Assembly: GCA_020881915.1 (NCBI GenBank)
Contig: JAJFPB010000011.1
Span: 496,001-560,000 of the forward strand
Reading direction: 5' to 3'
Origin: Paramyrothecium sp. XJ0827
Taxonomy: Eukaryota; Ascomycota; Sordariomycetes; Hypocreales; Stachybotryaceae
Length of the DNA stretch: 64,000 nucleotides
A program made the translations under genes and the position numbers. Each line of letters begins with the position of its first letter. Position 1 is the first letter of the stretch. Shown one piece after another: positions 41,339 to 52,433 of this stretch. Under the pieces are notes generated by a model. That model searched no databases and was not told where the DNA came from. It was given only the letters and a program-made list of their open reading frames with translations.

Positions 41339-42030
41339 TCCCTGCTTCGTGCACAGCCGTGATAGGGGTGGAAGCCACGACCAACTATCAAGAGCCTGCT
41401 TCGGCAACGGTAGGAAAGACGTTGTGGGGTGACAACAATACACGAGGCTTACTACACTATTCTTGATGACCTGTCCTCGACGGTTGTAATACACTTTGTT
41501 CTGGTCATCTAAGGTCCATGTTGGCATATGCTCGCAAATGCATTCAACCAAGTAGCTTGAGTCGGTACCAAGAATAAGTCGAAAATGGCAAACATCCCGC
41601 AGGTTGTCAGGACTAGCACCTGGCAATAAAGCCTTGACTAGAGAACGTCGCTCTGGAACAACTGTAGACCGGACCATGACTATAGCCTCTAATGCTGCTG
41701 TAATCTCTGCCAGCTGGTTCGTTGGGTTTTTCGTATCTATAATGCGAGAAATGTTCTTGAGCACGGCCTAAAATACGCACTAATTGAGGCCTGGACAGCA
41801 GCGGGTCCGTTGGCTGGGCAAGCACCATCAATAAAGACCACAACTAAGCGACTAGTCCCTGCATATATGTGTTCATAGGTGTGGTGTTTTGGGTGCTTCA
41901 TTGCAGCATCCAGCGCTTTCTCCCCTACGAGCCAGGTAACACTGCAAATTGCACAGTATGTGACAGGGAACGCGGTTGAGGCAGTTAAACTAGCCAGACA
42001 CCAAGACATCCATCTACAATACAGCGCCAA
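41339..42030 (-). pseudogene. RNase H-like gene relic, copy B (core region)
   Basis: The minus strand reads RLVVVFIDGACPANGPAAVQ, breaks frame near 41765, and continues NQLAEITAALEAIVMV and HFRLILGTDSSYLVECICEH. The acidic residues in FIDG, LAEI and GTDSS match the order D-E-D of RNase H-fold proteins. It lacks the N-terminal part seen in copies A and C and ends in unrelated sequence. The protein family (RNase H-like domain of unknown role in fungi) is inferred from the motif order. Confidence 0.6.
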
Positions 42031-42905
42031 GTATTCGGGCCACGGTTCAGGCTCTGTTGTTCTTCTCTTCTGGTTGTGCGGGCATCCGAGGGTGGCTGGG
42101 AACTGGGAAATGCTCGTGGATCGATGTTACGTGATCAATCTCATGACTTTAACTTTGGTTAAGCTTCAGTCCGGCCATATAATCTTAACGGTGCGCCGTT
42201 AAATTTGAGAAATCCTTGAAAAGTATATTCATGATTGCACTGCCATCACAATCTGTGTTAGTCCACGAAGCGGGGGCAGGGAAGTGGTTAACGGACTCAT
42301 GGCACTTAGCCAAGGACGAGACCCCTTGTCGGCTAATGGGGTTAATTTAGGGAGGCGAGGATGTTTTCAACTAAGTTTCGCACATTGCTTTAACTCAGGG
42401 ATCTGATGTCGTCAATCTTTTCTCCTAGCAATAAACACTCTATTTTACGCGGTCGAATTATGTATTACAGTCTACCAACTTAGATATTTTAATTCCTGTC
42501 GGTCGGAACCACTTCTGGAGCAACACGTAGCTCCAGGAATCGGTAAAAGTCGCAGCCACTTGCATCTCGAAGGATCTCAACAAGATCTCCTCGAAGGGTC
42601 TCGTACGAGGATGACTAGCTGCGCTGTCCTTACTCAGCCGCCAGCTAGAGTTCGTGTGGCAGCGGCTCCATACACTTGTCGTTGTAGCAATATCATCAGA
42701 TACAGTCGTCCATTTCGCAATGGCCGTGCTCCACAATGCCAAAAATACCACTGAAGGTCGTTTAGACGGAGACGGACTTGCAACGAGGTATGCTATAAAA
42801 GGTTCTCACGGGGTTATGGTATTTGTATTTGAAGACTTAGCGATATCCCACCCAGGATTGTATATGTATTTACGAGGTTACACATGAAGGCGCAACGCTC
42901 AATTA
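42031..42905. other. Intergenic or relic sequence, no gene recognised
   Basis: One minus-strand frame (42751-42458) is open for 97 codons but has no motif I recognise. Confidence 0.35.
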
Positions 42906-43207
42906 TCAAGTCGAAACGGATACTATCTCGGTGTTCAACAGCCAACAGGGCTCCTGTGCAGCATTGGCAGAGTAATACGACGCTAAGCGGGCATCGTATT
43001 TGGTAGTATCCGGAAGGTAAATCTTCCCCTTGAGTTCGGGGAGGCGGCTGAGACGATAACACTTTTCACAACATTAGATGCGCCTCAGACGCGACGATTC
43101 ATGACCACCAGAATGGAACTTTCAATTACGCAAGTGGATGAGAGACTAGTGCTCTCAGCTGACCCAGCAAGGGCCAGCAGCAAGATTCCGGCGACGGCGG
43201 TCTTCAT
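42906..43207 (-). pseudogene. 5' relic of a secreted FAD-linked oxidoreductase gene
   Basis: The minus strand starts with a signal-peptide-like MKTAVAGILLLALAGSAEST. After a frame change or a lost intron it reads LPELKGKIYLPDTTKYDARL and ASYYSANAAQEPCWLL before stopping. The second part resembles the start of the FAD-binding domain in berberine-bridge-type fungal oxidases (a substrate-oxidising family common in secondary metabolism), where a Tyr or Trp-Ser motif precedes a conserved Pro-Cys. Only the first 80 or so residues remain. Confidence 0.45.
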
Positions 43208-44106
43208 AATGCTGAGCGTGGAAAGGTTGGGCGGGCGCGGAACGAATCAGCACAGAACGGGATCAAACAAACACAATCATGCAAGAAACAGAGACTGAAG
43301 GTCCCCAAGCTCAGTATTAAATGTAGAATAATAGGAATAACGGCTACGCCGAGAAGAGATGAGCGGGTCTGAGTATTGGTTGACCTAATCTGTCTATGGA
43401 GACGCAGCCCACCGGCCCGCAAATAGTGCGATTTACCCCAAGGATACAGGCTCTCTCGCTGTGGGCCCATCTGTCTTTGACTGGAACCGGTGGATGTCAC
43501 GGATCGTGAATAGGCGGGAATTATTGTCTAGGCATGATTTCATGGTGTTTTGATGACCGTTTCCCATCTCGATCCGTTTTCTGAATCCAGAAACTGTCTA
43601 TGGATTGTTGTATTTCAAATAAGAAGTCAACGATAAGCTCTCCACTCATCTTGCGTCCTTCGCCCCTCTCTCAAACATTCGTGGTAGCCGGTTCGGGTAA
43701 TGTTTATCCCGGTGGTCATGATGAAACGGCCACCAGTAATCTTGCTTCCCCGCGTTTTTCCCCACTTGTGCACTCCTCAAGAAAACTCCCATCATCTCGA
43801 CCTGATTTGCTGCACAGCCGTCTTGTCGATCACTTGCCACTATCGGCCTAACTAACACACTTGAACCTACAAACGTGTTGCGGCTTCGAGATTCCGCGGC
43901 CGGACCCTTCGACGAGATAAAATGCCCAAAGGCATTATACGCAGCATACTTGACACATCCATTCATTTCATCCGTGCTAAATTCGAGGTCTCCCTGGTCC
44001 AATCTAGCGAAACAGCTTTGTAGTCAAATCACCTGGTGGCAATCGACCTCACCCGCTTCCAGTACTCCAGTTGGAGTCTCGTTTAACCTGGCAAACATTT
44101 TCGGAA
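43208..44106. other. Intergenic, likely 5' region of the FRQ copy
   Basis: About 900 bp between divergent relics, with several small open frames. FRQ genes usually have long leaders with upstream frames, which would fit, but nothing specific is identified. Confidence 0.35.
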
Positions 44107-45519
44107 ATGGCCCTTAGTCGGAATAGCTCATGCGACATCGCTCTGCCTGGTGGTTCTCCTTACCGACACAATCCGGCCAGAACGTCTATTTCAGTTCTCT
44201 GCTCCCATTCAACCCACGGTGCCTTGCTCACAACCAACATCGACCCAACGCTGCCAACGGCGAACATCAAAGTCTCCCCTCGCAGCGATGGCCACGAAAC
44301 AGCGGAAAGCGACACCCAGGGTTGGTTTGATCACTGGAACCAGAATCCAACTGCAGCTATTGATAATAATACCATAGAAGGTATGAAGTGCCGTGACAGG
44401 AAGGTTGTGGGATACTGCGAGTGATGCTGACATGAAGCTATAGTTGATGCTCCCTTCTTCCCAAAAGAAACCGCCTCCTCGGACTCCAGAATCTCATACT
44501 CCTATGAGGAACACAGGCTCAGCCCTCTACAGTCGAGTTTGGCACATAGAAGTAGCGATAATTGCGACCGCGGTGTCATTGATGACCTCACGATCGAGAT
44601 TCAACAGCTTAGGGAGGAACTGAAGTGCTACAAGCCCACAAGAGCTGACACACTATGTAAAGACATTCTATTTGAGGTTAAAGTTCACGGGCTTGAAGGA
44701 AAGAGAAAAAGAGAGCTTGAGGCTATTCTTAGAGAATTTGCCGCCAATCCCAATGGGTCCCCGTATGCCTCATCCTCACCGAAGAGGATTAGGCCATCCC
44801 GCCATATCCGCGATGAAATATGCTCCAGCGGTCCCGGCTATCAGCTCCACCATGCCACTTCCGTTCCAGCATCATACCTTCAGCCAGCCGACTCCACTTA
44901 TGCGCTTGCATCAACTGGTGTCAAATCATTGAGAGCATCTCTGGGTCATCCTACTATAAGTTCAACCGACTCATCTGAGCAAAAAGTAGAGAATTATTTG
45001 CGACATCTTCCTAGTGGCTTGAAGACTCTCGACAATACGCCACTGTTCGCGCGTCAGGATTCATTGGGTGGACATATTGCATTGAAAGAGACATTTCGTT
45101 CTGCTGAGTCCGTAGAGGGCGGTCCGGCCGAATCCATATGGAGCTTCGATTCCTCAAGAGTGTCGAAGCGCAAAAAGCAACGCCACGAAGGTGTTATTAT
45201 ATACTACAGCGGCGCGGCTTTCTACACAGATTTGTCTGGTGAACCGGGTGACATGCTCCCGACCACTCATTCCCCCTGGAGCGGTCAAGGTCAAAACTAT
45301 ATTCAGCAATCATCAGACTTCGCTCGATATACTTGTCGAATAACATCTGGGGTTTTCGTCAACGACGAGTCAGTGATCGATCGGGGCCAGGTTCTATATC
45401 AGCAGGGTCCAGCCATGAATGAGAGCACAAATAGACAACTGAATTCATTAGGCGATGAGAGCAAACGAATAAGCGACATCGAGATGGATTTAATATGGAC
45501 TAACGATTACCAGTACATA

Positions 45520-45597
45520 CCATCCAGGACCACCTAATGCATAGCCCCACCTAATGCATCACCAAAATTTCGATCCTCCCATACAAAATCTTAATTT
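45520..45597. repeat. Left terminal inverted repeat of pogo-like element 3
   Basis: It begins CCATCCAGGACCACCTAATG and has an internal direct repeat CCACCTAATGCAT. Confidence 0.9.
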
Positions 45598-45826
45598 TCA
45601 ACAACATCGCATTCGCTCTGGAGTAAAGTTACTCACAAAGTAAGACATGTACCATATTGCTTTTTTCGTGGAAACTTGATATCGGGTTCGTTTTTTTCCC
45701 GTTCCGCGGCGCGGCTTAGTTCTCTAGCCCTTTGAAAAATTGTCATTTTCACCTCATCTACCCTGTGCAACTACATACACTCAAGTAGGCATATCGCCTT
45801 GTTTACGCGGTGGAACTCCTGCCACA

Positions 45827-47590
45827 ATGGTTCAGCATGTTTATACTGAAGACGACGTAGCTGAGGCTATATTCGATGTTACTGATAGAGGCCTATCGCA
45901 GACTGAGGCGGCCCAGAAACGTGGACTACCTCAGTGGATCATTTCGAGACGACTTTCCGGTCAAGCAAGCAGGAATGAACGTATCCAGGCCCACCTGCGT
46001 ATTTCAAAGAGCCAAGAGGATACTCTCCTTCGTTGGGTGCTGCGGCAAGAGTCTCTGGGCTATGCTCCTCGCACAGCCAACTCCGCGCCTGCGTCGAGGC
46101 CATCCTTCAACAACAAGGCGATAACAAACCTTTGGGCAAGCACTGGACCACGAGGTTCGTAAAACGTCACCCACAACTATCTACCAAGCTTGGAAAACGT
46201 CAGGAAGCTGCTAGATTTGACGGGTTTACTCCGAAGGCGGTCAATTGGTACTTCGATATCCGGGAGAACGAATACGGCTGGATCAAGCCTGAGAACACGG
46301 TTAACGTGGACGAGGGCGGGATAATGGCGGGTTTCGGTAAGTCTACTATAAGTACTCTATGGGCTATTATAGGGCATAGCTAATTGGTTGTCCATGAGGC
46401 CTGGATAGCCTCATAATTGGGAGCTCCGACCCGAAGAAGAAGGCGATGTTGAAAGGCGTTCAGTCGCGCACGTGGACCTCGTTTATTGAGGCTGTCACCG
46501 CAACTGGTCGCGCTTTAAAACCGGGGATTATCTTTAAAGGAAAAGAGCTACAGAAGCAGTGGTTTCTTAACGAGTTCGAATTGATAGCGGACTGGCACTA
46601 CATCACATCACCGAACGGCTGGACCGACAACCACATAGCTCTCGAGTGGTTGAAGGACGTCTACTTACCTCAAACAGAGCCTCGTGATGCATCAGATGCG
46701 AGACTCATTATCCTTGACGGTCACGGAAGCCATGCACAGGTGGGACTTTTGGGGTTTTCACTGCAAAGTCTCCCGCTATAAGATCGCTGACGAGCATCCA
46801 GGATGAGTGGATGGCTACGTGCTTTCTGAACAACGTCTACTGCTGTTACCTACCAGCACATTGTTCTCATGGTCTGCAACCGTTAGATAATGGGATTTTT
46901 AATGTCATTAAAGGTGCGTATCGGAAAGAACTCCAAAAGCTGGCTAGTTTGACCGATTCTGCGCCGGTCGACAAAGTCAACTTTATTCGGGCATATGCGA
47001 AAGCCAGAGAGGCGGGCATGAGGAAGGATATTATCTTATCCGGCTGGAGATTTACTGGAAATTGGCCAATAAATCGTCGCAAAGCCCTAACACATCCGGA
47101 AATTCAACCGGACAAAGAAAAGGTGCCGGAACGTTTTAAGACGCCCAGCCCTCCTCAACTGCACTCAGATGATACGCCGAAAACGAGCCGCCAGGTGAGA
47201 GATTTGGCCAAACACCGAAGTCGTCCAACCAGGCGGAAGTATAGTAAGATTGCAAAGGGGCTGGAAGCTTTAGAGATGAAGGTGGCCGTTCAGAATGCGC
47301 GGATTACTGGTCTCGAAGAGCAGGTGGCCCAGCTGCGGCGAGGGAAGAAAAGAAAGGCGGTACCGAACCCGAACCGACGATTCATGGCTCTAGCGGAGGC
47401 TCTAGCGGCTGGAGAAGCTCTTCCTAACTCAAAGGAGGCAGAAATAGAGGTGGATATAGATGAGGAGGTCGAGTCGGTGATTGAGGTGGGTGTCAGGTCA
47501 GAGGACGAAAGTGAGGACTTCATGGTCGTAACAAAGCACTGCCAGCGCACACGCAGCGGTCGAGTGGTCAAAAAACCACGCAGAGAGTAA
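45827..47590 (+). pseudogene. Pogo-like transposase 3, one frameshift and two introns
   Basis: From ATG 45827 an N-terminal HTH (GLSQTEAAQKRGLPQWIISR) is read. A frame change near 46065 leads to ACVEAILQQQGDNKPLGKHW and TTRFVKRHPQL (CENP-B-type HTH). The DDE core starts at NVDEGGIMAGFG, where a GTAAGT intron (about 46339-46405) joins to LDSLIIGSSDPKKKAML. LIILDGHGSHAQ ends at a second intron (about 46741-46800), and CSHGLQPLDNGIFNVIKGAY follows. The C-terminus is a coiled coil and a basic tail ending VVKKPRRE. One frame change makes it defective as read. It is distinct in sequence from pogo-like elements 1 and 2. Confidence 0.85.
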
Positions 47591-47667
47591 AGTTTGATCA
47601 ATTTTATTGAGAGACTTTTACTAGCTTCGATTTTTATTGACAGGATGGTCTATTTTTGCGTGCACCA

Positions 47668-47745
47668 AAATTTAGATTTTGTATGGGAGGATCGAAATTT
47701 TGGTGATGCATTAGGTGGGGCTATGCATTAGGTGGTCCTGGATGG
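47668..47745. repeat. Right terminal inverted repeat of pogo-like element 3
   Basis: It ends CATTAGGTGGTCCTGGATGG before TA and mirrors 45520-45597. Confidence 0.9.
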
Positions 47746-48124
47746 TAAAACACCAGTCTTTGGAGCCTTGTGGACTTGGCGGCGTTTACCCCGAGGACCA
47801 CTTTAAGGTTGTTGTCGCGACTAAACGGCTTAAGCATGATAACATCCCATCCACTTCAGACTCTCAACCAAGGAGCTCGGATAGCATGGAAGGGATCATT
47901 CATCGATTGACGGCGCTGTTGACTCTCCCCGTCCTGGTTGGCTTCCAAATAAAGCCAAGCCAAGAATCACTGCCCATAGAGCTCGAATATCTATCAGAGC
48001 GCATCCAATTGCTAGCACCAGTTCCTTTGCCACCCCCTATCACCTTCTTCCCAGCATTTACCACCAATAAGTCCGGACTTAGCAATAATAATTGCAATTC
48101 CGCCGAACCCTACCGCGCAGGACT

Positions 48125-48720
48125 ATTCACGCAGCCAGCTTCAAGAACGTCGACGAGTTCGACGACTTCAGCCCGAACCAACCAGGTTGACAGCCTAGCG
48201 CGGGACTCCGATTCCACCCGGCCAAGCCCGATAGCGGGCACGCGTCCCCTGCCAGGTAATTATCTTCGACTTCCCCGAGGATAACATGGCAGGTTAAGAA
48301 CGATGGGTTTATTGCGTTTCTCGAGGCGCCGCAGCCGTGGGCGAAGTGTCGTTGGATCGGCGTCAACGGGCTCTGCTGGGATGTTGTACAGGCGCTGAGG
48401 AACAAGAGTTTGCATTCACTGGAACTACAACACGAGTAGACGGATCAAGGCAGATAGGTAGGTGCTCTGCTCAAGCACACTATGCAGTGAAAGTGGGCAG
48501 CGACAGTGGCTAATGGTGATTATTGGCAGGTACTCCAACCACGACTTTATCGTCCTAACCCCAAAAGCTCAGCCACCTAGTGCATCCGGACGACAGCTCC
48601 GACGGGAGCACCGCCCACACCGGCCGCTCCATCACGAGCATGGCCAAGAAGATCTGAACCTTTTTCCACCGCGGCGGTTTGTGGAACAGCGCGTCAGACC
48701 AGTAGATGTCCGAGTCGGGC
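48125..48720 (+). pseudogene. CorA-like magnesium transporter relic
   Basis: In changing frames the plus strand reads NVDEFDDFSPNQPG, then PWAKCRWIGVNGLCWDVVQA and LRNKSLHSLE. Past a probable intron (ending near 48531) it reads YSNHDFIVLTP and KLSHLVHPDDSSDG. The KCRWINVNGLSWD-like block and the D-x-YSNHxFIVLT block are characteristic of fungal CorA/MIT-family Mg2+ transporters upstream of their membrane part. Several stops and frame changes make it a pseudogene. It abuts the FRQ fragment with no clear spacer, suggesting a deletion or rearrangement joint. Confidence 0.5.
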
Positions 48721-48811
48721 AGCAAGGGTCAGCGAGACAGCCTTCTCGGACGTGCCCGACATGTTGCCTCTGACCATTAAGTTATGAGACCCAAACAGGA
48801 CGGTTGTAATA

Positions 48812-49365
48812 GACTTAGTTTTGGTCATCCAAGGTCCATTGTGGCATATACTCGCAAATGTAGTTAACCAAGTAGCTTGAGTCGGTACCAAGAATGAGTC
48901 GAAAATGACAAACATCCCGCAATTTGTCAGCATCAGTTCCCAGAAACAAGGCCTTGAAAAGGGAACGGCGCTCCGGGACAACTGGAACCCGCTCGCACGA
49001 CTTCGTGGTTCCATGGCCAGTACTGTGTCGTATGCGACTCTTGGGTCGACGAAATTCTGCAGATTTAGAAGACGGGCTGAGTGAGTGCTTCGGACGTTGT
49101 ACTCGGTGCATTCTGCGGCAGCGGTAAGAAGCTGCACTCCAGCATGCTCGGAAAGTAATTCGTCTCGTACTCGAACGCATGCCTCATATTTATCTAGATC
49201 AGTTTTGCAGAGGCAGATCTTGTTTCGAAAATAGGTAAATCTCTGGGGCTTTTGCTGCTTAGAATTATCGAGTCCGTTATTATTCTTAATGTTATTACTA
49301 ATACTTTCGAGAAGCGACGGTTGCGCGTTGGAATGACTCCTATGGGAGATAGTAGGGCACGCCAT
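48812..49365 (-). pseudogene. RNase H-like gene relic, copy C
   Basis: From ATG 49365 the minus strand reads MACPTISHRSHSNAQPSLLE, FTYFRNKICLCKTDLDKYEA and LLSEHAGVQLLTAAAECTEY, up to DTVLAMEP. Then, in another frame, PVVPERRSLFKALFLG and HFRLILGTDSSYLVNYICEY match the second half of copy B. The segment with FIDGACPANG is missing, so there is an internal deletion. MULE element 1 begins 37 bp upstream of the start codon. Confidence 0.6.
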
Positions 49366-49393
49366 ATTGTATGGAGAGTGTAACGTAGTTTAA

Positions 49394-49402
49394 TATTATC
49401 GC
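49394..49402. repeat. 9-bp target site duplication, left, MULE 1
   Basis: TATTATCGC, identical to 52425-52433. Confidence 0.9.
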
Positions 49403-52400
49403 GGGAGCCCATAGGTTCGCGGTACCCGCGAATCTAAAAATTTCACCGGTACCGCGAAAATGACTAAGCACAGTGCCATTTGCCAAGTTCGGAATACAAA
49501 ATAGGCTGTCGGCACTGTCCCCGCGGGGCAAAGCAAAGCTCACCAAGGTACAGCTTCCTTTCGCTATCCTCCGCCTATTATTGCTAATATGGAAAGGTTC
49601 GAGTTGCTTAACTCATATATAAGCCTCCCAGATTATATACAGATATAATAGCCGTACGATGTTCAAGGGCTTGCTACTCAATTGATCGTCTAACACCCGT
49701 GACTTCCAACAATAATACAGTCTTCTACGCTATGACTGGCCAAGTGCAAAGCTTCTTGTTCCCTACTGTCCGTTCCTATTCTCCTCCAGATGTCTTTGAA
49801 GCCCCTTCTTCTATTAGCCAAAGGATTATCTCCCATATCTGCAGCGACCTGGGCTTCAATTCGCTCATCCTCAGCCTTGGTCCAGTCTAAATATGCCATC
49901 ATCTCCTCTTTCGTCCATTCTCTTGACCCTGTTGATGTGGTACAGTGCTTGGACATCTGTTTATAGTCTAGGCACCACTCGTAGCTCTGTTTATCATATC
50001 TGAGTGGGAGCCCCATCGCCCTGCGATATTGTTGGTTCGTCTTGATGCTGCCGGCCGGTTGCGCTGCATACCACGCGCTTCTTGCCGTGACATACCTTCC
50101 ATATATGGTCTGTGGCGAATCGTACCTCAGTGGTGGTGGCGATGGCTGGCCAGGGGAAGTAGATGGCTCAGGATCAGGGGATCCTGGCTGCTGAGAGCCG
50201 CCACAGGGCGAGTCTTGCAAGGCCCCAGTCACAATCGCTGGCTGGTCACCGAGGACTGCGGCCAGCAAATCATCTTCCGGAGCTGGCGTTGATTCTTCCC
50301 CAGGTACATTCACCAAAGGTCGGATTTGGAGTGGCTCAGGTTCAGTACCCGATGCTTCAACCGACTACGAAAGTCCTGGGGCTAGAGCTTCTTGTTGAAG
50401 CAACTCTCTGAACCTCATCGGGCAGGCCCTTGCCGTCCTAGTATGACCAACAGCGTGGCATCTGCTGCAAGTAGGCGGCGCCTTGCGCGCAATCTCAGCA
50501 ATCTCAACACTCTCAAACGCACATGGTTCTCTTCGGGTGCTCTGTTTGGGGACGTTGGAGTGTATAAACGTTGACTCAATTCGTTGGCGAGGCTCTAGAA
50601 GTGGTTGCGGAACTCCCATGCGCTGCAGGCGCCAGTGCTGGTGGAAGTGTTTAAGTGAAAGGACTTGGCCCTGCTCTTGCAAGGACTTAAGAGTGTGGAG
50701 GCAGGGCAGTCCATGTGATCTGGTAAATGACCCCGTACAAGTCAATGGCGGGGGAGAATCTTTCCTGCTCAGCAACTTCCGTTGCTCCTCTACCTTTCTC
50801 AGAGCTTCATGCGATACCCAGCCATGCACTGCAGCGTACAGCGGCCCCGAAAGTTCAATAGTGACTCGGGTCTGCTGTTGGGCTTGATTCGATCTCAACT
50901 CCGATAACTGGTTGAGTAGTGCATGCTTCATTGCCCTCCAAGCCTCAAAGAGATCCAACGTGGACTTTCTGAGATGGGATTTCATCAGTGCATGTATGCC
51001 CTCGACTCGGGACGTGGCTGTATTACCGAAATGAGCATGCTGATCGACCCAGGCCTTAACGAGCTTCTCTTTGTACTGCTCAAGCCAGAAAGTCTGGACC
51101 TACCCGACCTGCTCGAGGTAGTCGGGTAGGTACTTCTTCTCAAATTGCGAAACTCGGTCTTTGAACGCGTCCTCGTTCGGCGCACCCACGATTGAGTGCC
51201 AAAACTGGTAGAACTCGGACCAACCGCTGGTCTCTAAAGTATCGTTTGTTGTTAGGTCGGTAGATCCCGGTTGGTCTTGGCGGACGAAAGCTGGCCGGCA
51301 GTAACGGAGGACTGCCTTGTTCGCGTGCCAGCGGCAAAGCAGTGAGCAAGACGTAGGGAAGGAGATCTCAACAGCATTCATGCAGGCGACGCAGCGGTCC
51401 GTCAGAATGACAGAGGGCAGTCTGGCGCTGTGGTGTTCGTATAGTGACCTCAACCGATCCAATGCCCATAGAAAATCATCTTTGGTCTCCCTACTGAGAA
51501 ATGCAAACGCTATACAGAAAGACCGCTGGCAGGCATCCACTCCAATCATGTCGAGCAACGGCATGCCATGCTTGTTCGTCTTGTATGTGCAGTCTAGCAA
51601 AAGTATGTCTGGATAGGCCTGAAGATACGCCAAAGGATCTGGATGAGGGAATAAGACAGCGGTAACCCGGCCGTCTTCGCCGAACTGTATTCGACTCCAA
51701 AATCCTTCTTTGTCGAGCTGGCTGGCGAGTGCATGAATAGAGCTTTGGCCTTCACATACTGCTCTCCTGGTAGCTGCAATCCCGTTGTATATGTCCTGTT
51801 GGGTCGCCAAGGAATCGCAATTCTGTCGTATATATGTTCGGATATCTCTGGGAGCTATACCGGCATGGGATAAGCGTGACAAATCCGCCACAACCTCTTC
51901 TCCCATCTTGCGATGTGCTGGGTGGGCAGAGGGATGCTGGCTTGGTGCATGGTTATGCATAGAGAATCGCTTGTCCGGGCGATGTCGGACAGTCCATGTG
52001 CTTTTATCCAGGGATTCCTTGGCCAGCAATACTCACAGCCAGTTCCTCGAGTGGCTGTTTTCCTCTGGCGCTCAATCGACGCACTAGGAGGATTACAAGA
52101 CCGATCACACGCGTATGTGACTGTTTGCCTGCCACTCTTCCCTCTAGTAGACTTCCCGGTGGTGAAGGCGTAGCCCCTCGTAGCCGCCCATGTATTAATG
52201 GACTTGAAAAGGGCATCTCGTGACTCATAGCTCCGCTCTGGAGGGAGACAGTCTTTGGGAAAGCTTGCGTTCTCTGCACGCGATGCTGGAAACATCTGAG
52301 TTATTAGCACAGAGAAGGATGAACGTGAACGCGTCGTGGCGCACACCGACAGGTTAGTGGTTGAGAATTGCTACAGCAACGGTGCTTAGTCATTTTCGCG

Positions 52401-52424
52401 GTACCCGCGAACCTATGGGCTCCC
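49403..52424 (-). mobile_element. MULE (Mutator-like) DNA transposon 1
   Basis: The ends are GGGAGCCCATAGGTTCGCGG on the left and its inverse on the right, flanked by a perfect 9-bp duplication TATTATCGC (49394-49402 and 52425-52433), the length typical of Mutator-like elements. The inverted repeats continue to ATGACTAAGCAC; the left arm has an internal duplication. The insertion lies just upstream of RNase H-like copy C. The unoccupied sequence is preserved in copy A near 35110-35120 (GATATTATGGCGAGG). Confidence 0.92.
49690..52295 (-). pseudogene. MULE transposase 1, frameshifted
   Basis: The minus strand gives a FAR1/WRKY-GCM1-like N-terminal domain (SRDALFKSINTWAATRGYAF, TYACDRSC). After a frame change near 52020 comes the MULE DDE domain (ILLLDCTYKTNKHGMPLLDM, VILTDRCVACMNAVEISFP, LLCRWHANKAVLRYC). 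A second break near 51100 leads to KSTLDLFEAWRAMKHALLNQ, a SWIM-like SHGLPCLHTLKSLQEQGQ and a zinc knuckle CSRCHAVGHTRTARAC. A third part (50316-49690) carries KTNQQYRRAMGLPLRYDKQS, shared with MULE 2. The second catalytic block has Cys where MULE 2 has Asp (TDRC versus TDRD). Confidence 0.85.
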
Positions 52425-52433
52425 TATTATCGC
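52425..52433. repeat. 9-bp target site duplication, right, MULE 1
   Basis: TATTATCGC, identical to 49394-49402. Confidence 0.9.

Larger units (their letters stand above)
45520..47745 (+). mobile_element. Pogo-like DNA transposon 3, inserted in the FRQ gene
   Basis: Inverted repeats of about 78 bp (45520-45597 and 47668-47745) begin CCATCCAGGACCACC and contain two copies of CCACCTAATGCAT. TA flanks both ends (45518-45519 and 47746-47747). Removing the element and one TA restores the FRQ reading frame (YI-KHQSLEP), which confirms the borders precisely. A plus-strand transposase gene fills the interior. Confidence 0.93.
44107..48110 (+). pseudogene. frq: FREQUENCY (FRQ) clock protein homologue, split by a transposon and truncated
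   Basis: FRQ is the negative element of the fungal circadian clock. Exon 1 (from about 44107 to 44380) contains SPRSDGHETAESDTQGWFDH; a 63-bp intron (44381-44443) leads to VDAPFFPKET, an exon junction layout I recall for FRQ. Exon 2 has the coiled-coil block VIDDLTIEIQQLREELKCYK, then LFEVKVHGLEGKRKRELEAI, a basic stretch SKRKKQR and GVIIYYSGAAFYTDLSGEPG. After DYQYI (45519) the gene is cut by pogo-like element 3. It resumes in frame at 47748 with KHQSLEPCGLGGVYPEDHFK and reaches LAPVPLPPPITFFPAF. Near 48110-48130 it runs into a CorA-like relic, so the C-terminal half of a roughly 1000-residue protein is missing. Confidence 0.88.
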
